Assembly: GCF_016756395.1 (NCBI RefSeq)
Contig: NZ_AP018365.1
Span: 6,017,001-6,081,000, forward strand
DNA length: 64,000 nucleotides
Direction of reading: 5' to 3'
Origin: Streptomyces sp. SN-593
Lineage (GTDB): Bacteria; Actinomycetota; Actinomycetes; Streptomycetales; Streptomycetaceae
Under the pieces are notes generated by a model. That model did not search any database and was not told the DNA's origin. It saw only the letters and a list, made by a program, of their open reading frames with translations. The translations under genes were made by a program, and so were the position numbers. Position 1 is the stretch's first letter. Every line of letters starts with the position of its first letter. Positions 8,130-17,200 of this stretch are shown in pieces.

Positions 8130-8792
8130 TCAGAACAGGCGGAGCTTGTCGTCCTGGATGCCGCGAAGCGCGTCGTAGTCGAGCACCACGCAGTCGATGC
8201 CCCGGTCGGTGGCGAGCACGCGGGCCTGCGGCTTGATCTCCTGCGCGGCGAACACGCCCTTCACGGGCGCGATGCGGGTGTCGCGGTTGAGGAGTTCGAG
8301 GTAGCGGGTGAGCTGCTCGACCCCGTCGATCTCGCCGCGCCGCTTGATCTCGATCGCCACGGTGGTGCCCTCGCCGTCGCGGCAGAGGATGTCCACCGGG
8401 CCGATGGGCGTGGGGTACTCGCGGCGGACCAGGGTCCAGCCGGCGCCGAGCACCTCCATCCGGTCGGCGAGCAGCTCCTGGAGGTGCGCCTCGACGCCGT
8501 CCTTGATCAGGCCCGGGTCCACCCCCAGCTCGTGGGAGGAGTCGTGCAGGATCTCCTCGATCGAGATGATCAACTGCTCGCCGGCCTTGTTGGTGACCGT
8601 CCACACACCGTCGTCGCCCTCCTTCAGCGAGCAGGGCGGGGACATCCAGTTGAGCGGCTTGTAGGCGCGGTCGTCCGCGTGCACGGAGAGGCTGCCGTCT
8701 GCCTTGATCAGCAACAGCCTGGTGGCGGAGGGGAGATGGGCGGAGAGCCGGCCGGCGTAGTCCACGGAGCAGCGGGCGATCACGAGGCGCAT
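8130..8792 (-). CDS. nucS: Mismatch-specific endonuclease NucS (EndoMS)
   Basis: A dimeric endonuclease that cuts both strands at mismatches and provides the non-canonical mismatch repair of actinobacteria lacking MutS/MutL; it acts with the beta clamp. The 220-residue product has the N-terminal DNA-binding/dimerisation part (MRLVIARCSVDYAGRL, then AYKPLNWMSPP) and a C-terminal RecB-like nuclease domain with GPVDILCRD and VAIEIKRRGEIDGVEQL, giving the D134, E148, K150 catalytic set. The C-terminal LRLF fits a clamp-binding tail. ATG 8792 gives the family N-terminus; ATG 8801 is three codons longer. No ribosome-binding site is seen, and TAGCGT sits 8 nt upstream, suggesting leaderless translation. 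Confidence 0.97.
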   Translation of the reverse strand: MRLVIARCSVDYAGRLSAHLPSATRLLLIKADGSLSVHADDRAYKPLNWMSPPCSLKEGDDGVWTVTNKAGEQLIISIEEILHDSSHELGVDPGLIKDGVEAHLQELLADRMEVLGAGWTLVRREYPTPIGPVDILCRDGEGTTVAIEIKRRGEIDGVEQLTRYLELLNRDTRIAPVKGVFAAQEIKPQARVLATDRGIDCVVLDYDALRGIQDDKLRLF

Positions 8793-8800
8793 GGTGCGCA

Positions 8801-8806
8801 ACGCTA
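8801..8806 (-). promoter_or_regulatory. Candidate -10 box for nucS (leaderless)
   Basis: TAGCGT on the minus strand lies 8 nt before the nucS ATG at 8792. No Shine-Dalgarno sequence lies between. The upstream spacer region is GC-rich without a clear -35. Confidence 0.4.
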
Positions 8807-9018
8807 TCCGACCGCGCCCCCGCCCGGAAAATTGGCCGGTTGTGGGTGCTGCCGCCTGGTGCGGCCGCGCAGAGGACGCCTACGGTTGACGTACCGGGGC
8901 CGACTTCACAGCGTGGCGCGGCCTCCGGGCAACACGTCCTCCCGCACGGCGGTTCCGGCCGTGCGCGGTGCCCGCAGACCCCGTCCCCGCCGGACGCGTG
9001 GTCACGAGAGGAGTACCC

Positions 9019-9411
9019 ATGTCGCTCGACGTCTCACCGGCCCTTCTCGAACAGGCCGAGCGAGGCGAGGTCGACGAGCAGGAGTTCGTCGACTGCGTCC
9101 GGACGTCCCTCCCCTACGCGTGGGAGATGATCAGCTCGCTGGTGGCGCAACTGAAGGTCGACGGTGGAGAGTTCGCCGACAACCAGGTGCCGCCGCCGAG
9201 TGAGAAGGAGCGCGGTCAGCTACTGCGCGCGCTGGCCAGTGACGCGATACGCGGCGCGTTGCAGCGGCACTTCGGGGTGCGGCTGGCCTTCCAGAACTGC
9301 CACCGGGTGGCGGTGTTCCCCCTGGACCCGGCGGTGGAGCGCAGCTACGGCGAGTTCACCTCGCTGCGGTCCCAGGTGCTCAACCAGTCGCCGGAGCTGC
9401 GCGACTGCTGA
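9019..9411 (+). CDS. SCO5389-family conserved protein
   Basis: A 130-residue soluble protein strongly resembling the Streptomyces family named after SCO5389, of unknown function. It has no signal peptide and no membrane helix. Recognisable conserved stretches are FVDCVRTSLPYAWEMISSL, the GEFADNQVPPPSEKERGQLLRALAS region, and the C-terminal FGVRLAFQNCHRVAVFPLD followed by LNQSPELRDC. ATG 9019 is supported by GAGAGGAG at 9006-9013. The gene stands alone between nucS (divergent) and a convergent oxidoreductase gene. Confidence 0.9.
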   Translation: MSLDVSPALLEQAERGEVDEQEFVDCVRTSLPYAWEMISSLVAQLKVDGGEFADNQVPPPSEKERGQLLRALASDAIRGALQRHFGVRLAFQNCHRVAVFPLDPAVERSYGEFTSLRSQVLNQSPELRDC

Positions 9412-9461
9412 GCCGCGCGCGCCGGCCGGCCCGTCCGCGGGGTCGGCCGGTGGGCGGTCCG

Positions 9462-9478
9462 CGGCCGTCGGACGGCCG
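9462..9478. terminator. Small GC hairpin between convergent genes
   Basis: CGGCCGT (9462-9468) and ACGGCCG (9472-9478) form a 7-bp stem with a CGG loop in a very GC-rich gap. Its position between two convergent genes suggests a terminator, but in such sequence short stems arise by chance. Confidence 0.45.
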
Positions 9479-9544
9479 GCCGTAAACGATCACCCGCACC
9501 GGACACAACCGGGCCTGCTCCCGCGATCCGCGCTCCGCACCGGA

Positions 9545-10570
9545 TCAGGCCAGTTCCGGGAGCACGTCACCGCCCAGCCGGGCGACGTTCTCCATCGTGG
9601 CGGCGAGGTCGCCGGAGCCCTCGGCCAGCAGCGCGAAGCGGGTGATGCCGGTGCGTTCGGCGGTGGCGGCGAGCCGGTCGGCGCACAGTTGTGGCGGCCC
9701 CACCGGGTGGAGGGAGCAGAGCAGTTCCGTGTACCCGCGCGGGTCGCGCATCGCGCGCGGCCGGCCGTCGTAGGTGCGGTGCGCGGACAGGCCCTGCCGG
9801 AGCCAGCCGGGCATCGCCTTCGCCAGTACCTCCACCGCGTCCGCGCGGCTGTCGGCGATCTGCACCACGCCCGCGGAGACGTGGTCCGCGGCCGCCACCG
9901 CGTCCGGCGGGTGCCCGGCCTCGCGGGCGGCCCGGCGCCACATCGCGACCATCGCGGCCTTGTCCTCATCGCCGCAGTGCATGCCGAGCAGCATGGGCAG
10001 ACCACGGCGGGCGGCCTCCCGTACCGTCCCGGGGGAGGTGCAGGCCACGACCACCGGCGGTCCCGGCCGCCCGTCCAGCTCGTCCGGCCGCGGCACCACC
10101 GCCACCTCGGGGAAGGCGTACCGGGCGCCCCGGGCGCCGACCGCCGGTTCGCGCAGCCAGCGCATCAGCAGATCGAGTGATTCGGGGAAGCCGTTCTCGA
10201 AGGCGTCCAGCCCCGCGCCGAAGACCTCCAGGTCCACCCACGGGCCGCCGCGGCCGACCCCGAGGGTGAAGCGGCCGCCCGAGGCGAGGTGCAGCAGCGC
10301 CGCCTGCTCGCCGAGCGCGACCGGGTGCACGGTGGGCAGCACGCTGACCGCGGTGCCGACACCGATCCGCGAGGTGCGGCCGAGGACGATCCCGGCGAGG
10401 GTGACGGCCGACGGGCAGACGCCGTACGGCACGAAGTGGTGCTCGGCCAGCCACACCGCGTCCAGGCCCGCGGCCTCCGCCGCGTCCGCCGTGGATATCG
10501 CCCGGCCCAGTGCCTCGCCCTGGCCCTGACCGGGGAACTGGGCCGCGAGTACGAACGTCCCGATGCGCAT
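9545..10570 (-). CDS. LLM-class (luciferase-like) flavin-dependent oxidoreductase
   Basis: A bacterial luciferase-like monooxygenase of 341 residues, expected to use FMNH2 or F420. The TIM-barrel signatures are present: MRIGTFVLAAQFPG, LDAVWLAEHHFVPYG, LAGIVLGRTSRIGVGTAVSVLP, the HPVALGEQAALLHLASGGRFTLGVGRGG segment, and a C-terminal region with PPQLCADRL. The substrate cannot be told from sequence. ATG 10570 has a GAGGGGG site just upstream. It is divergent from a small zinc-ribbon-like gene, with a perfect palindrome 31 nt before its start codon. Cofactor choice is not decided by what I can see. Confidence 0.9.
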   Translation of the reverse strand: MRIGTFVLAAQFPGQGQGEALGRAISTADAAEAAGLDAVWLAEHHFVPYGVCPSAVTLAGIVLGRTSRIGVGTAVSVLPTVHPVALGEQAALLHLASGGRFTLGVGRGGPWVDLEVFGAGLDAFENGFPESLDLLMRWLREPAVGARGARYAFPEVAVVPRPDELDGRPGPPVVVACTSPGTVREAARRGLPMLLGMHCGDEDKAAMVAMWRRAAREAGHPPDAVAAADHVSAGVVQIADSRADAVEVLAKAMPGWLRQGLSAHRTYDGRPRAMRDPRGYTELLCSLHPVGPPQLCADRLAATAERTGITRFALLAEGSGDLAATMENVARLGGDVLPELA

Positions 10571-10600
10571 CACGCACCCCCTCTTTCCCCGTCCAACGCC

Positions 10601-10612
10601 TGGCACGTGCCA
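10601..10612. promoter_or_regulatory. 12-bp perfect palindrome upstream of the luciferase-like gene
   Basis: TGGCACGTGCCA is self-complementary over all 12 bases and lies 30 nt upstream of the oxidoreductase start codon, in the divergent gap 10571-10783. It is a plausible operator or E-box-like site; no regulator gene is adjacent. Confidence 0.35.
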
Positions 10613-10783
10613 AAGGCACGGCCTGGCCGGGAGTTTTCATGATTTTCGGCAACGCGCGGGGTGTCCAGCCGGCTCCGGTCCTGCGCGTAACCTGGAGGGA
10701 CGGTCCGGCCCCGGCGGGTCGGGCAGGTCCGCTGTCGAACCAGTGCAGCCCGGGTTCCGGCCGGGCAGAGCGCGAGGTGTCCC

Positions 10784-11095
10784 GTGTCGCCGCGACGTAA
10801 CCGCCCCACCAAGCAGGCCCCCGCGCAGGAGCGCGAGCCGGGCCTCGGCGGCGGCCGCACCGAGGAGTGGCAGGGCGACGAGTGGGTGGTCCGGCCGATC
10901 GCCGGCAGCGCCTCGGGGAAGCACTACCGCTGCCCCGGCTGCGACCAGGAGATCCCGCCCGGCGTCGGCCACGTGGTGGCCTGGCGCGAGCACGGCGGCG
11001 TGGACGACCGCCGGCACTGGCACCGCGCCTGCTGGAACGCGAGGGACCGCCGCACCAGCAGGGTGCAGCGGTCCCGCAACGCGCCGCGCTACTGA
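10784..11095 (+). CDS. Small zinc-ribbon-like protein of unknown function
   Basis: A 103-residue basic protein. The N-terminal 35 residues are charged and probably disordered. The centre has HYRCPGCDQEIPPGVGHVVAW followed by RRHWHRACW, in which two Cys, several His and a third Cys could bind a metal ion in an HNH- or zinc-ribbon-like arrangement. The tail is Arg-rich, consistent with nucleic-acid contact. GTG 10784 is supported by GAGG at 10775-10778. Homologues are often labelled ATP/GTP-binding protein, but I see no P-loop here. Function is unknown. Confidence 0.82.
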   Translation: MSPRRNRPTKQAPAQEREPGLGGGRTEEWQGDEWVVRPIAGSASGKHYRCPGCDQEIPPGVGHVVAWREHGGVDDRRHWHRACWNARDRRTSRVQRSRNAPRY

Positions 11096-11141
11096 GCCGG
11101 CCCGCGGCCGGCGCCGCGGCGGCCCCGCGCTCGGCCCGGCC

Positions 11142-11915
11142 TCAGGCGTCGCGGCGCTTGAGCACCACGTATCCGCCGATCAGCACGGCGACCACCCACA
11201 GCGCCATGATGAAGATGCCGCCCCACGGGCCGTACGACGTGTGGCTGTCGCTGTCCGGCACCACCTGCATGATCTTCTGCCCGGCCTGGTCGGGGAAGTA
11301 GCGGGCGACGGACTTGACCTTCGGCACCGCGCTCAGGATCGGCGAGACCAGGAAGAAGAAGGGCATCAGGATGCCCAGCCCCAGCATCGGGCTGCGCAGC
11401 ATCGCCGAGGCGCCCACGCAGAACAGCACCATCAGCGTCATGTACAGGCCGGCGCCGAAGACCGCGCGCAGCACGCCGTGGTCGCTGATCGACGCGTTGT
11501 GCGAGCCGAGCAGCGCCTGCCCGACGAAGAACGTCAGGAAGCTGGTCACCATGCCGACGACCAGCGCGAGCAGCCCGGCGACGGCGACCTTCGAGGCGTA
11601 GAAGTGGCCGCGCTGCGGCACCGCGGCGAGCGAGGTGCGGATCATGCCGGTGCTGTACTCGCTGGACATCACCAGCACCCCGAAGACGATCAGCGCGAGC
11701 TGGCCGAGCGTCATCCCGAAGAAGCTGGTGTTCGTCGGGTCGAAGGTGGCCTTGTCGGACACCGACATCGAGCCCCACTGGCTGTTGAACACGGCGCTGA
11801 TGATCGCGCCCAGCCCGAGGGTGACCAGGAAGGCCAGCGCGAGCGTCCACACGGTGGAGCGCACCGAGCGGATCTTCGTCCACTCGGACTGGAGGACCGC
11901 GGAGGTGGATGCCAT
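11142..11915 (-). CDS. ABC-2 type transporter permease
   Basis: Membrane subunit of an ABC exporter, 257 residues with about six hydrophobic helices (for example TVWTLALAFLVTLGLGAII, MTLGQLALIVFGVLVM, VAVAGLLALVVGMVTSFL, the final GIFIMALWVVAVLIGG). The N-terminal QSEWTKIRSVRSTVWTL is typical of actinobacterial ABC-2 permeases, as is the cytoplasmic SSEYSTGMIRTSLAAVPQRG motif, which couples to the ATPase. ATG 11915 is one base downstream of the TGA of the ATPase gene, so the two genes form a coupled operon. Substrate unknown; the family commonly exports antibiotics or lipids. Confidence 0.93.
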   Translation of the reverse strand: MASTSAVLQSEWTKIRSVRSTVWTLALAFLVTLGLGAIISAVFNSQWGSMSVSDKATFDPTNTSFFGMTLGQLALIVFGVLVMSSEYSTGMIRTSLAAVPQRGHFYASKVAVAGLLALVVGMVTSFLTFFVGQALLGSHNASISDHGVLRAVFGAGLYMTLMVLFCVGASAMLRSPMLGLGILMPFFFLVSPILSAVPKVKSVARYFPDQAGQKIMQVVPDSDSHTSYGPWGGIFIMALWVVAVLIGGYVVLKRRDA

Positions 11916-11916
11916 G

Positions 11917-13119
11917 TCAGTGGCCCTTCTTCTTGCCCTGGTCACGCCACTGCGCGCCCCACTCCGGGGCGTTGGGCGGTGCCGGCGGTGCCTGCGGAGG
12001 CGCGCCCTGCCCGCCCTGCTGCGGTTGCTGCCAGCCCTGTCCCTGCGGCGCGGCCTGGCCGGGGGCGTACGGTGACGGTCCGTAGGGCGACTGGCCGTAC
12101 GGGGACCCGCCGTAGGGCGATCCGGCGGACGGCGGCGCGCCCGCGGGCGCGCCCGGCTGCCCGGCCGCCCCCCGCGCCGGCGCACCGGGTCCGCCGACCG
12201 GCGGCCCGCCGACCTGGCCGTGCGCGTGGTACTCCACCGACTCCGCGGTGAGCTGCATGAAGGCTTCCTCCAACGACGCCCGCTGCGGGCTGAGTTCGTG
12301 CAGCACGAGCTGGTGCTTCGCCGCGAGTTCACCGAGCGTGGCCGCGTCGCCGTCCGAGACCTCGAAGCCGCCGTCGGCGGTCTCGACCACGGTGTGGCCG
12401 GCCTTGGCCATCACGTCCTTGAGCTGCTCCCGCTGCGGGCTGCGCAGCCGGACGTACGACCGCGAGTTCTTCTCGATGAAGTCCGACATCGAGGTGTCCG
12501 CCATCAGCCGGCCGCGCCCGATGACGATCAGGTGGTCGGCCGTCAGCGCCATCTCGCTCATCAGGTGGCTGGAGACGAAGACGGTACGGCCCTGGGCGGC
12601 CAGACCCTTCATCAGGTTCCTGATCCAGTGGATGCCCTCCGGGTCCAGCCCGTTCACCGGCTCGTCGAACATCAGGATCTCGGGGTCGCCGAGCAGGGCT
12701 CCGGCGATGCCCAGCCGCTGGCCCATGCCGAGCGAGAAGCCCTTGGACCGCTTCTTCGCCACCGCGCTCAGGCCGACCGTCTCCAGCACCTCGTCCACCC
12801 GGTGCCGGGGGATGCGGTTGGACTGCGCCATGCACAGCAGGTGGTGGTACGCGGTGCGGCCGCCGTGGATCGCCTTGGCGTCCAGCAGCGCGCCGATGTA
12901 CTTCAGCGGCTCGCTGAGCTGCGCGTAGTGCTTGCCGTCGATCCGGACGTCGCCACTGGTGGGGTTGTCCAGGCCGAGCATCATGCGCATCGTCGTGGAC
13001 TTGCCCGCGCCGTTCGGCCCGAGGAAGCCCGTCACCACGCCGGGGCGCACGGTGAAGGTCAAATGGTCGACTGCGGTCTTGTCCCCGTACCGCTTGGTGA
13101 GCCCCTGCAACTCAATCAT
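11917..13119 (-). CDS. ABC transporter ATP-binding protein with proline-rich C-terminal tail
   Basis: ATPase of the ABC-2 type exporter, 400 residues. Walker A is GPNGAGKST near residue 34, the signature is FSLGMGQRLG, and Walker B is ILMFDEPVNGLDPEG, followed by SSHLMSEM with the switch His. A domain of about 80 residues after the ATPase (ADTSMSDFIEKNSRSYVRLR to LEEAFMQLT) is typical of the DrrA/CcmA-like drug-export group. The last 100 residues are low complexity, rich in P, G, Q and SPYG repeats, and end in KKKGH; this tail is not needed for the fold. ATG 13119 opens the operon with the permease. A strong terminator separates it from filP upstream. Confidence 0.94.
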   Translation of the reverse strand: MIELQGLTKRYGDKTAVDHLTFTVRPGVVTGFLGPNGAGKSTTMRMMLGLDNPTSGDVRIDGKHYAQLSEPLKYIGALLDAKAIHGGRTAYHHLLCMAQSNRIPRHRVDEVLETVGLSAVAKKRSKGFSLGMGQRLGIAGALLGDPEILMFDEPVNGLDPEGIHWIRNLMKGLAAQGRTVFVSSHLMSEMALTADHLIVIGRGRLMADTSMSDFIEKNSRSYVRLRSPQREQLKDVMAKAGHTVVETADGGFEVSDGDAATLGELAAKHQLVLHELSPQRASLEEAFMQLTAESVEYHAHGQVGGPPVGGPGAPARGAAGQPGAPAGAPPSAGSPYGGSPYGQSPYGPSPYAPGQAAPQGQGWQQPQQGGQGAPPQAPPAPPNAPEWGAQWRDQGKKKGH

Positions 13120-13143
13120 GGGCCCGAGGCTACTTCAGAACGC

Positions 13144-13175
13144 ACAACCCCCGTCCGAGGAGGGACGGGGGTTGT
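13144..13175 (-). terminator. Terminator after filP
   Basis: ACAACCCCCGTCC (13144-13156) and GGACGGGGGTTGT (13163-13175) form a perfect 13-bp stem with a six-base loop. It lies downstream of the filP stop (13210) and upstream of the ABC ATPase start (13119), both on the minus strand, so it should separate these units. Confidence 0.82.
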
Positions 13176-13209
13176 GGAAAAACGTGCCGCCGGCCGGACA
13201 GGGGCCGTC

Positions 13210-14148
13210 TCAGCGGGACTGCTGGGCCGGGACGCCGCGGGAGACCGGCTCGTCGTCGGCGGGGGAGCCGGCGGCGGCGACGGCCGCACCGGTCAGCGTG
13301 GCCAGCATCTCGCGGACGTTGGTCAGCTGCGCGTTGATGCTGTCGCGGCGGTTGGTGAGCGCCGCCAGCTCGCGCTCGGACTCGCTGCGGATCCGGTCGG
13401 CCTTGGCGTTCGCGTCCGCGACGATGTCCTCGGACTGGCGCTGCGCGGTCTCCACCGTCTGGCGGGCACGGCGCTCGGCGTCGGTGCGCAGCTTCTCGGC
13501 CTCCAGCCGGAGCTGCTCCGCGCGGTGCTCGATCTCCGCCAGCCGCTTCTCCGCCTTCGCCTGACGCGACGCCAGGTCGCGCTCGGACTGCTCGCGGCGC
13601 TTGGCCAGGTTGGTCTCGAAGTCCGCGGCGGCCTGGGCGGCCTTCGCGCGGGTCTCCTCGAACAGCGCGTCGGCCTCCTCGCGCTTGGCCGAGGCGTCCT
13701 TCTGCGCGTCCGCGCGAAGCTGCGTCGCGTCGCCCTTCGCCTTGTCGACGATCCGCGCGCCCTCGTCCTCCGCCTTGGACTTGCGGTCGGCGGCGAACGA
13801 CTCGGCGTCGCTGCGGACCTGGGCCGCGGCCGACTCGGCCAGCTCGCGGTGCTGCTCGGCAGCGCGGCGGGCCTCCTCGCGCAGGTCCTTCGCCTCCTCC
13901 TCGGCGAGGCGGAGGATCTTCTCGACGCGGGCACCCAGACCCGCGTACGACGGCTCGGAGTCGGTGACCTGGGCCTGGGCGTTCTGGGTTTCGAGGTGCA
14001 GTTCCTCGATGCGCTTCTCCAGCGCGGTGATCCGGGTCAGTGCGCTGTCACGGTCGGCGACGAGCTTGGTGATGCGGTCGTCCACCTGTCCGCGGTCGTA
14101 TCCGCGACGCACGAGCTCGAAGCCGAAAGGGGAGGAAGTGTCGCTCAT
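13210..14148 (-). CDS. filP: Intermediate-filament-like coiled-coil protein FilP
   Basis: FilP forms cytoskeletal filaments behind the hyphal tip in Streptomyces and works with Scy and DivIVA in polar growth. The 312-residue product is almost wholly alpha-helical coiled coil, rich in A, E, R, D and Q. The first 25 residues (FGFELVRRGYDRGQVDDRI) form a DivIVA-like N-terminal motif. Segments such as EKRIEELHLETQNAQAQV, AYAGLGARVEKILRLAEEEA-like sequence and KAEKRLAEIEHRAEQLRLEA match the family closely by memory. The C-terminus (LTNRRDSINAQL, then REMLATLTG) is shared in style with Scy. ATG 14148 has AGGAA a few bases upstream. It lies 105 nt after scy on the same strand. Confidence 0.95.
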   Translation of the reverse strand: MSDTSSPFGFELVRRGYDRGQVDDRITKLVADRDSALTRITALEKRIEELHLETQNAQAQVTDSEPSYAGLGARVEKILRLAEEEAKDLREEARRAAEQHRELAESAAAQVRSDAESFAADRKSKAEDEGARIVDKAKGDATQLRADAQKDASAKREEADALFEETRAKAAQAAADFETNLAKRREQSERDLASRQAKAEKRLAEIEHRAEQLRLEAEKLRTDAERRARQTVETAQRQSEDIVADANAKADRIRSESERELAALTNRRDSINAQLTNVREMLATLTGAAVAAAGSPADDEPVSRGVPAQQSR

Positions 14149-14253
14149 GGGGTTCCTGTCGATGATTCAGACCGGTGAGGTGATAGGGGGAATCCTAGGG
14201 GCCGCGGCGGCGTGTCACCGGGCCATTGCGTATTCGGTATGGAGAATGTCCGC

Positions 14254-17200
14254 TCAATCGAGTGGTGCCTCGTCGGCGCGTTTGCCGCTCGTACGGGTGG
14301 CGGGGATTCCGGCGCCGGCCGCCACCGCGTTCTTCCCGGACGACCCCCCGCCGGGCGTCTCGAACGACTCCAACGCCTCCAACACGTCCTGGACACGGGA
14401 GATTTCCGCGTTGATGTCCTGCCGGCGGCGCACCAGGACCTCCAACTCCCTTCTGCCCTCGGACACGATCCGCTCGGCCTCGGCCCGGGCCTCGTTCCGC
14501 ACCCGCTCGGCCTCGCGCTCGGCCGCGGACTTCTTCTGCTCCGCTTCCTTGAGCAGGCCCTCGACCTTCTTCACGGCGGCGATCCGCACCTTGCTCGCCT
14601 CGGACGTGGCCGTGCTCTTGATCTCGGCGGCCTTCGCCTCCGCCTCCCCCAACTGCTCGGTGGCGGCGGCCACCAGTTTGTCGACCCGCTCGCCGACCAC
14701 CTTCATGGCCTCGGCGGCCTCCTTGCGGGCCCGCTCGTGCAACTCCTCCACCTCGGACTCCACCCGCTGGCGCAACTCGGCGGTGCGGTCGCGGGTGTTC
14801 GTGGCGTCGTTGCGCGCCTCGGCCAGCAGCGTATCGGCGTCCGTGCGGGCGCGCTCCACCATCGCGTTGCCCTCATGGGTGGCCTCGCCGACGATCCGCT
14901 CCGCCTCGCCGCGGGCGGCGCCGACCATCGCGTCGGCCTGCTGCTCCGCCGCGGACTGCGTCTTGACCGCCTCCGCCTGCGCCTTGCCGATCAACTCGTC
15001 GGCCTGCTCGGCGGCTTCGCTGCGGCGCTTGTTCGCCGCCTCACGCGCCTCGTCCAGCACGCGCTGCGCGTGCGCGCGGGAGTCCTCGGCGTTGCGCTCG
15101 GCGCTCGCCAGCGCCTCCCGGGCCTGCGCGCCGAGGCGTTCGGCCTCCTCGCGGGCCTTGCCCACGAGCTGGTCGGCCTGGTTGGCGGCGTCGGTGCGCA
15201 TCCGGTTGGCGTCGCCGCGCGCCTCCGACCGCAGCCGGTCGGACTCCTCGATCGCCTCGCCGACGGTGCGCTCGGCCAGCGCGCGGGCCGCCTCCGACTC
15301 CTCGTTCGCCTCCCGGCGCACGCGTGAGGCGTCCTCACCGGCCCGCTCCCGCTCGGAGTTGGCGTCGGCGCGCAGCCGGTCCGCCTCGCCCTGCGCCTCG
15401 GCCCGCAGCCGCTGCGCGGCGTGCTCCGCGGCCGACCGCAGCCCGGCGATCTCCTCGTCGGCCTCCCGGCGCAGCCCGGCGACCGAGTCGCGCACCTGCT
15501 GCGCGGTGCCCTCGGCGGCGGCCACCAGCTCCGAGGCGCGCTGCTCGGCCTCGGCGACCAGCCGGTCCGCCTCGACGCCGGCGTCCTCCACCCGCTTGCG
15601 GGCGGCGGCCAGCAGTTCCTCGCTCTCCCGGCGGGCCTGGGTGCGCTCCTGCTCGGCCTCGGTGCGGGCCGCGCCCAGCACCTCCTCGGCCTCCCGGCGG
15701 CGGCGGGCCGCCTCCTCCTGGGCGGCGCCCAGCGCCTCGGCGGCCTCCACCCCGATCCGCTCGGCCGCGGCCGCGGCCTCCGCGCGCAGCCGGTCGGCGG
15801 TCTCCTGCGCCTCCGTGCGGCGCTGCTCGGCGTCGGCTGCCGCCTCGGCCTGCAACCGTACGGCGACCGACTCGCCCTCCGCGCGGGTCTGCGCCGCGTC
15901 CGAGGCCGCCTCGTCGCGCAGCCGGACCGCCTCGGCCTCGGCCTGCTCCCGCACGGTGCGGACCCGCTCGGCGGTCTCGCCGCGCAGCCGCTCGGCCTCC
16001 TCGGCGGCCTCCGCGCGAACCCGGTCGGCCTCGGCGGTCGCCTCGCGCAGCGCCTCCTCGGCGCCGGCCACCCGCGCCTCGGCCTCCTCGCGCAGCCGGA
16101 CGAGGTCGCCCTCGGCCTCCTCGCGCAGCCGGGTCGCGGCCGCCTCGGCCTCGGCGCGGGCGTCGGCGACGGTCTGCTCGGCCTCGGCCTTGGCCGCGTC
16201 CGCCTGCCGGACGGCCTCCGCGCGCAGCTCGTCGGCCTCCTCACGGGCCTTCCGCAGCGCCTCCTCGGCCTTGGCGTTCAGCGCCGAGGCCCGCTCCACC
16301 GACTCCGTGCGCATCCGGTCGGCCTCGGCGGTCGCGCCCTGCCGCACCTCGTCGCCGTCGGCCTTCGCCTTGGCGAGCAGCTCCTCGGCCCTGCTCGCGG
16401 CCTCCTCGATCTGCTGGACCGCCTCGCGCCGCGCCTCGCCGCGGATGCGCTCGCCCTCGGCGACCGCGTCGGCCCGTAGCTGCTCGGCCTCGCCGCGCAG
16501 CCGCCGGGCCTCCTCCTGGAGCTCGACGGTCCGGGCGCGGTACTCCTCGGTGTCGTCCTGTGCGGCGCCGCGCAGCTCCTGCGCCGACGCCTCCGCCTCG
16601 GCCCGCAGCCGCTCGGCCTCCGCGTCGGCCTCGCGCCGGATGCGCTCGGCCTCCTCGGCCGCGGCCTTGGTGGTGGAGCGGGCGTCCTCGGACGCCTTGG
16701 TCAGGATCTCCTCGGCGGACCGGGCGGCCTGGGCGAGCTGCGCGGCGGCGTCCTCGGTGGCCTTGGCGCGGGCGGTCTCCTGCGCCTCGGTCCTGATCCG
16801 CTCGGCCTCGGCGCGGGCATCGGCGACGGTCTGCTCGGCCTCCGCCTTGGCCGCCTCGGCCTCCTTGGTGGCCTCGCCGACCATGCGGGCGATCTCGGCG
16901 CGCGCGGTCTTGGTGCGCTGCTCGTTCTCGGTCTCGGTGGCCGCCAGCCGCTTGGCGGCGCCGGCCGCGGCCTCCTCGCGCAGCCGCTCGGCCTCGGCCC
17001 GGGCCTGCCGCAGCGTCTCCTCGGCGCCGCGGGCCCGCTCGTCGGCGAGCCGGGACAACTCGGTGGCGCGGCTGCGCGCCTCGTCGGACTCGCTGCGGGA
17101 GGTGGTCCGCAACTGTTCGGCCTCGCTGGTCGCCTCCGCGGCCTGCGCGGAGGCGCTGGCGAGCAGCCGCTCGGCGTCGGCGCGCGCCCGACGCAGCAAC

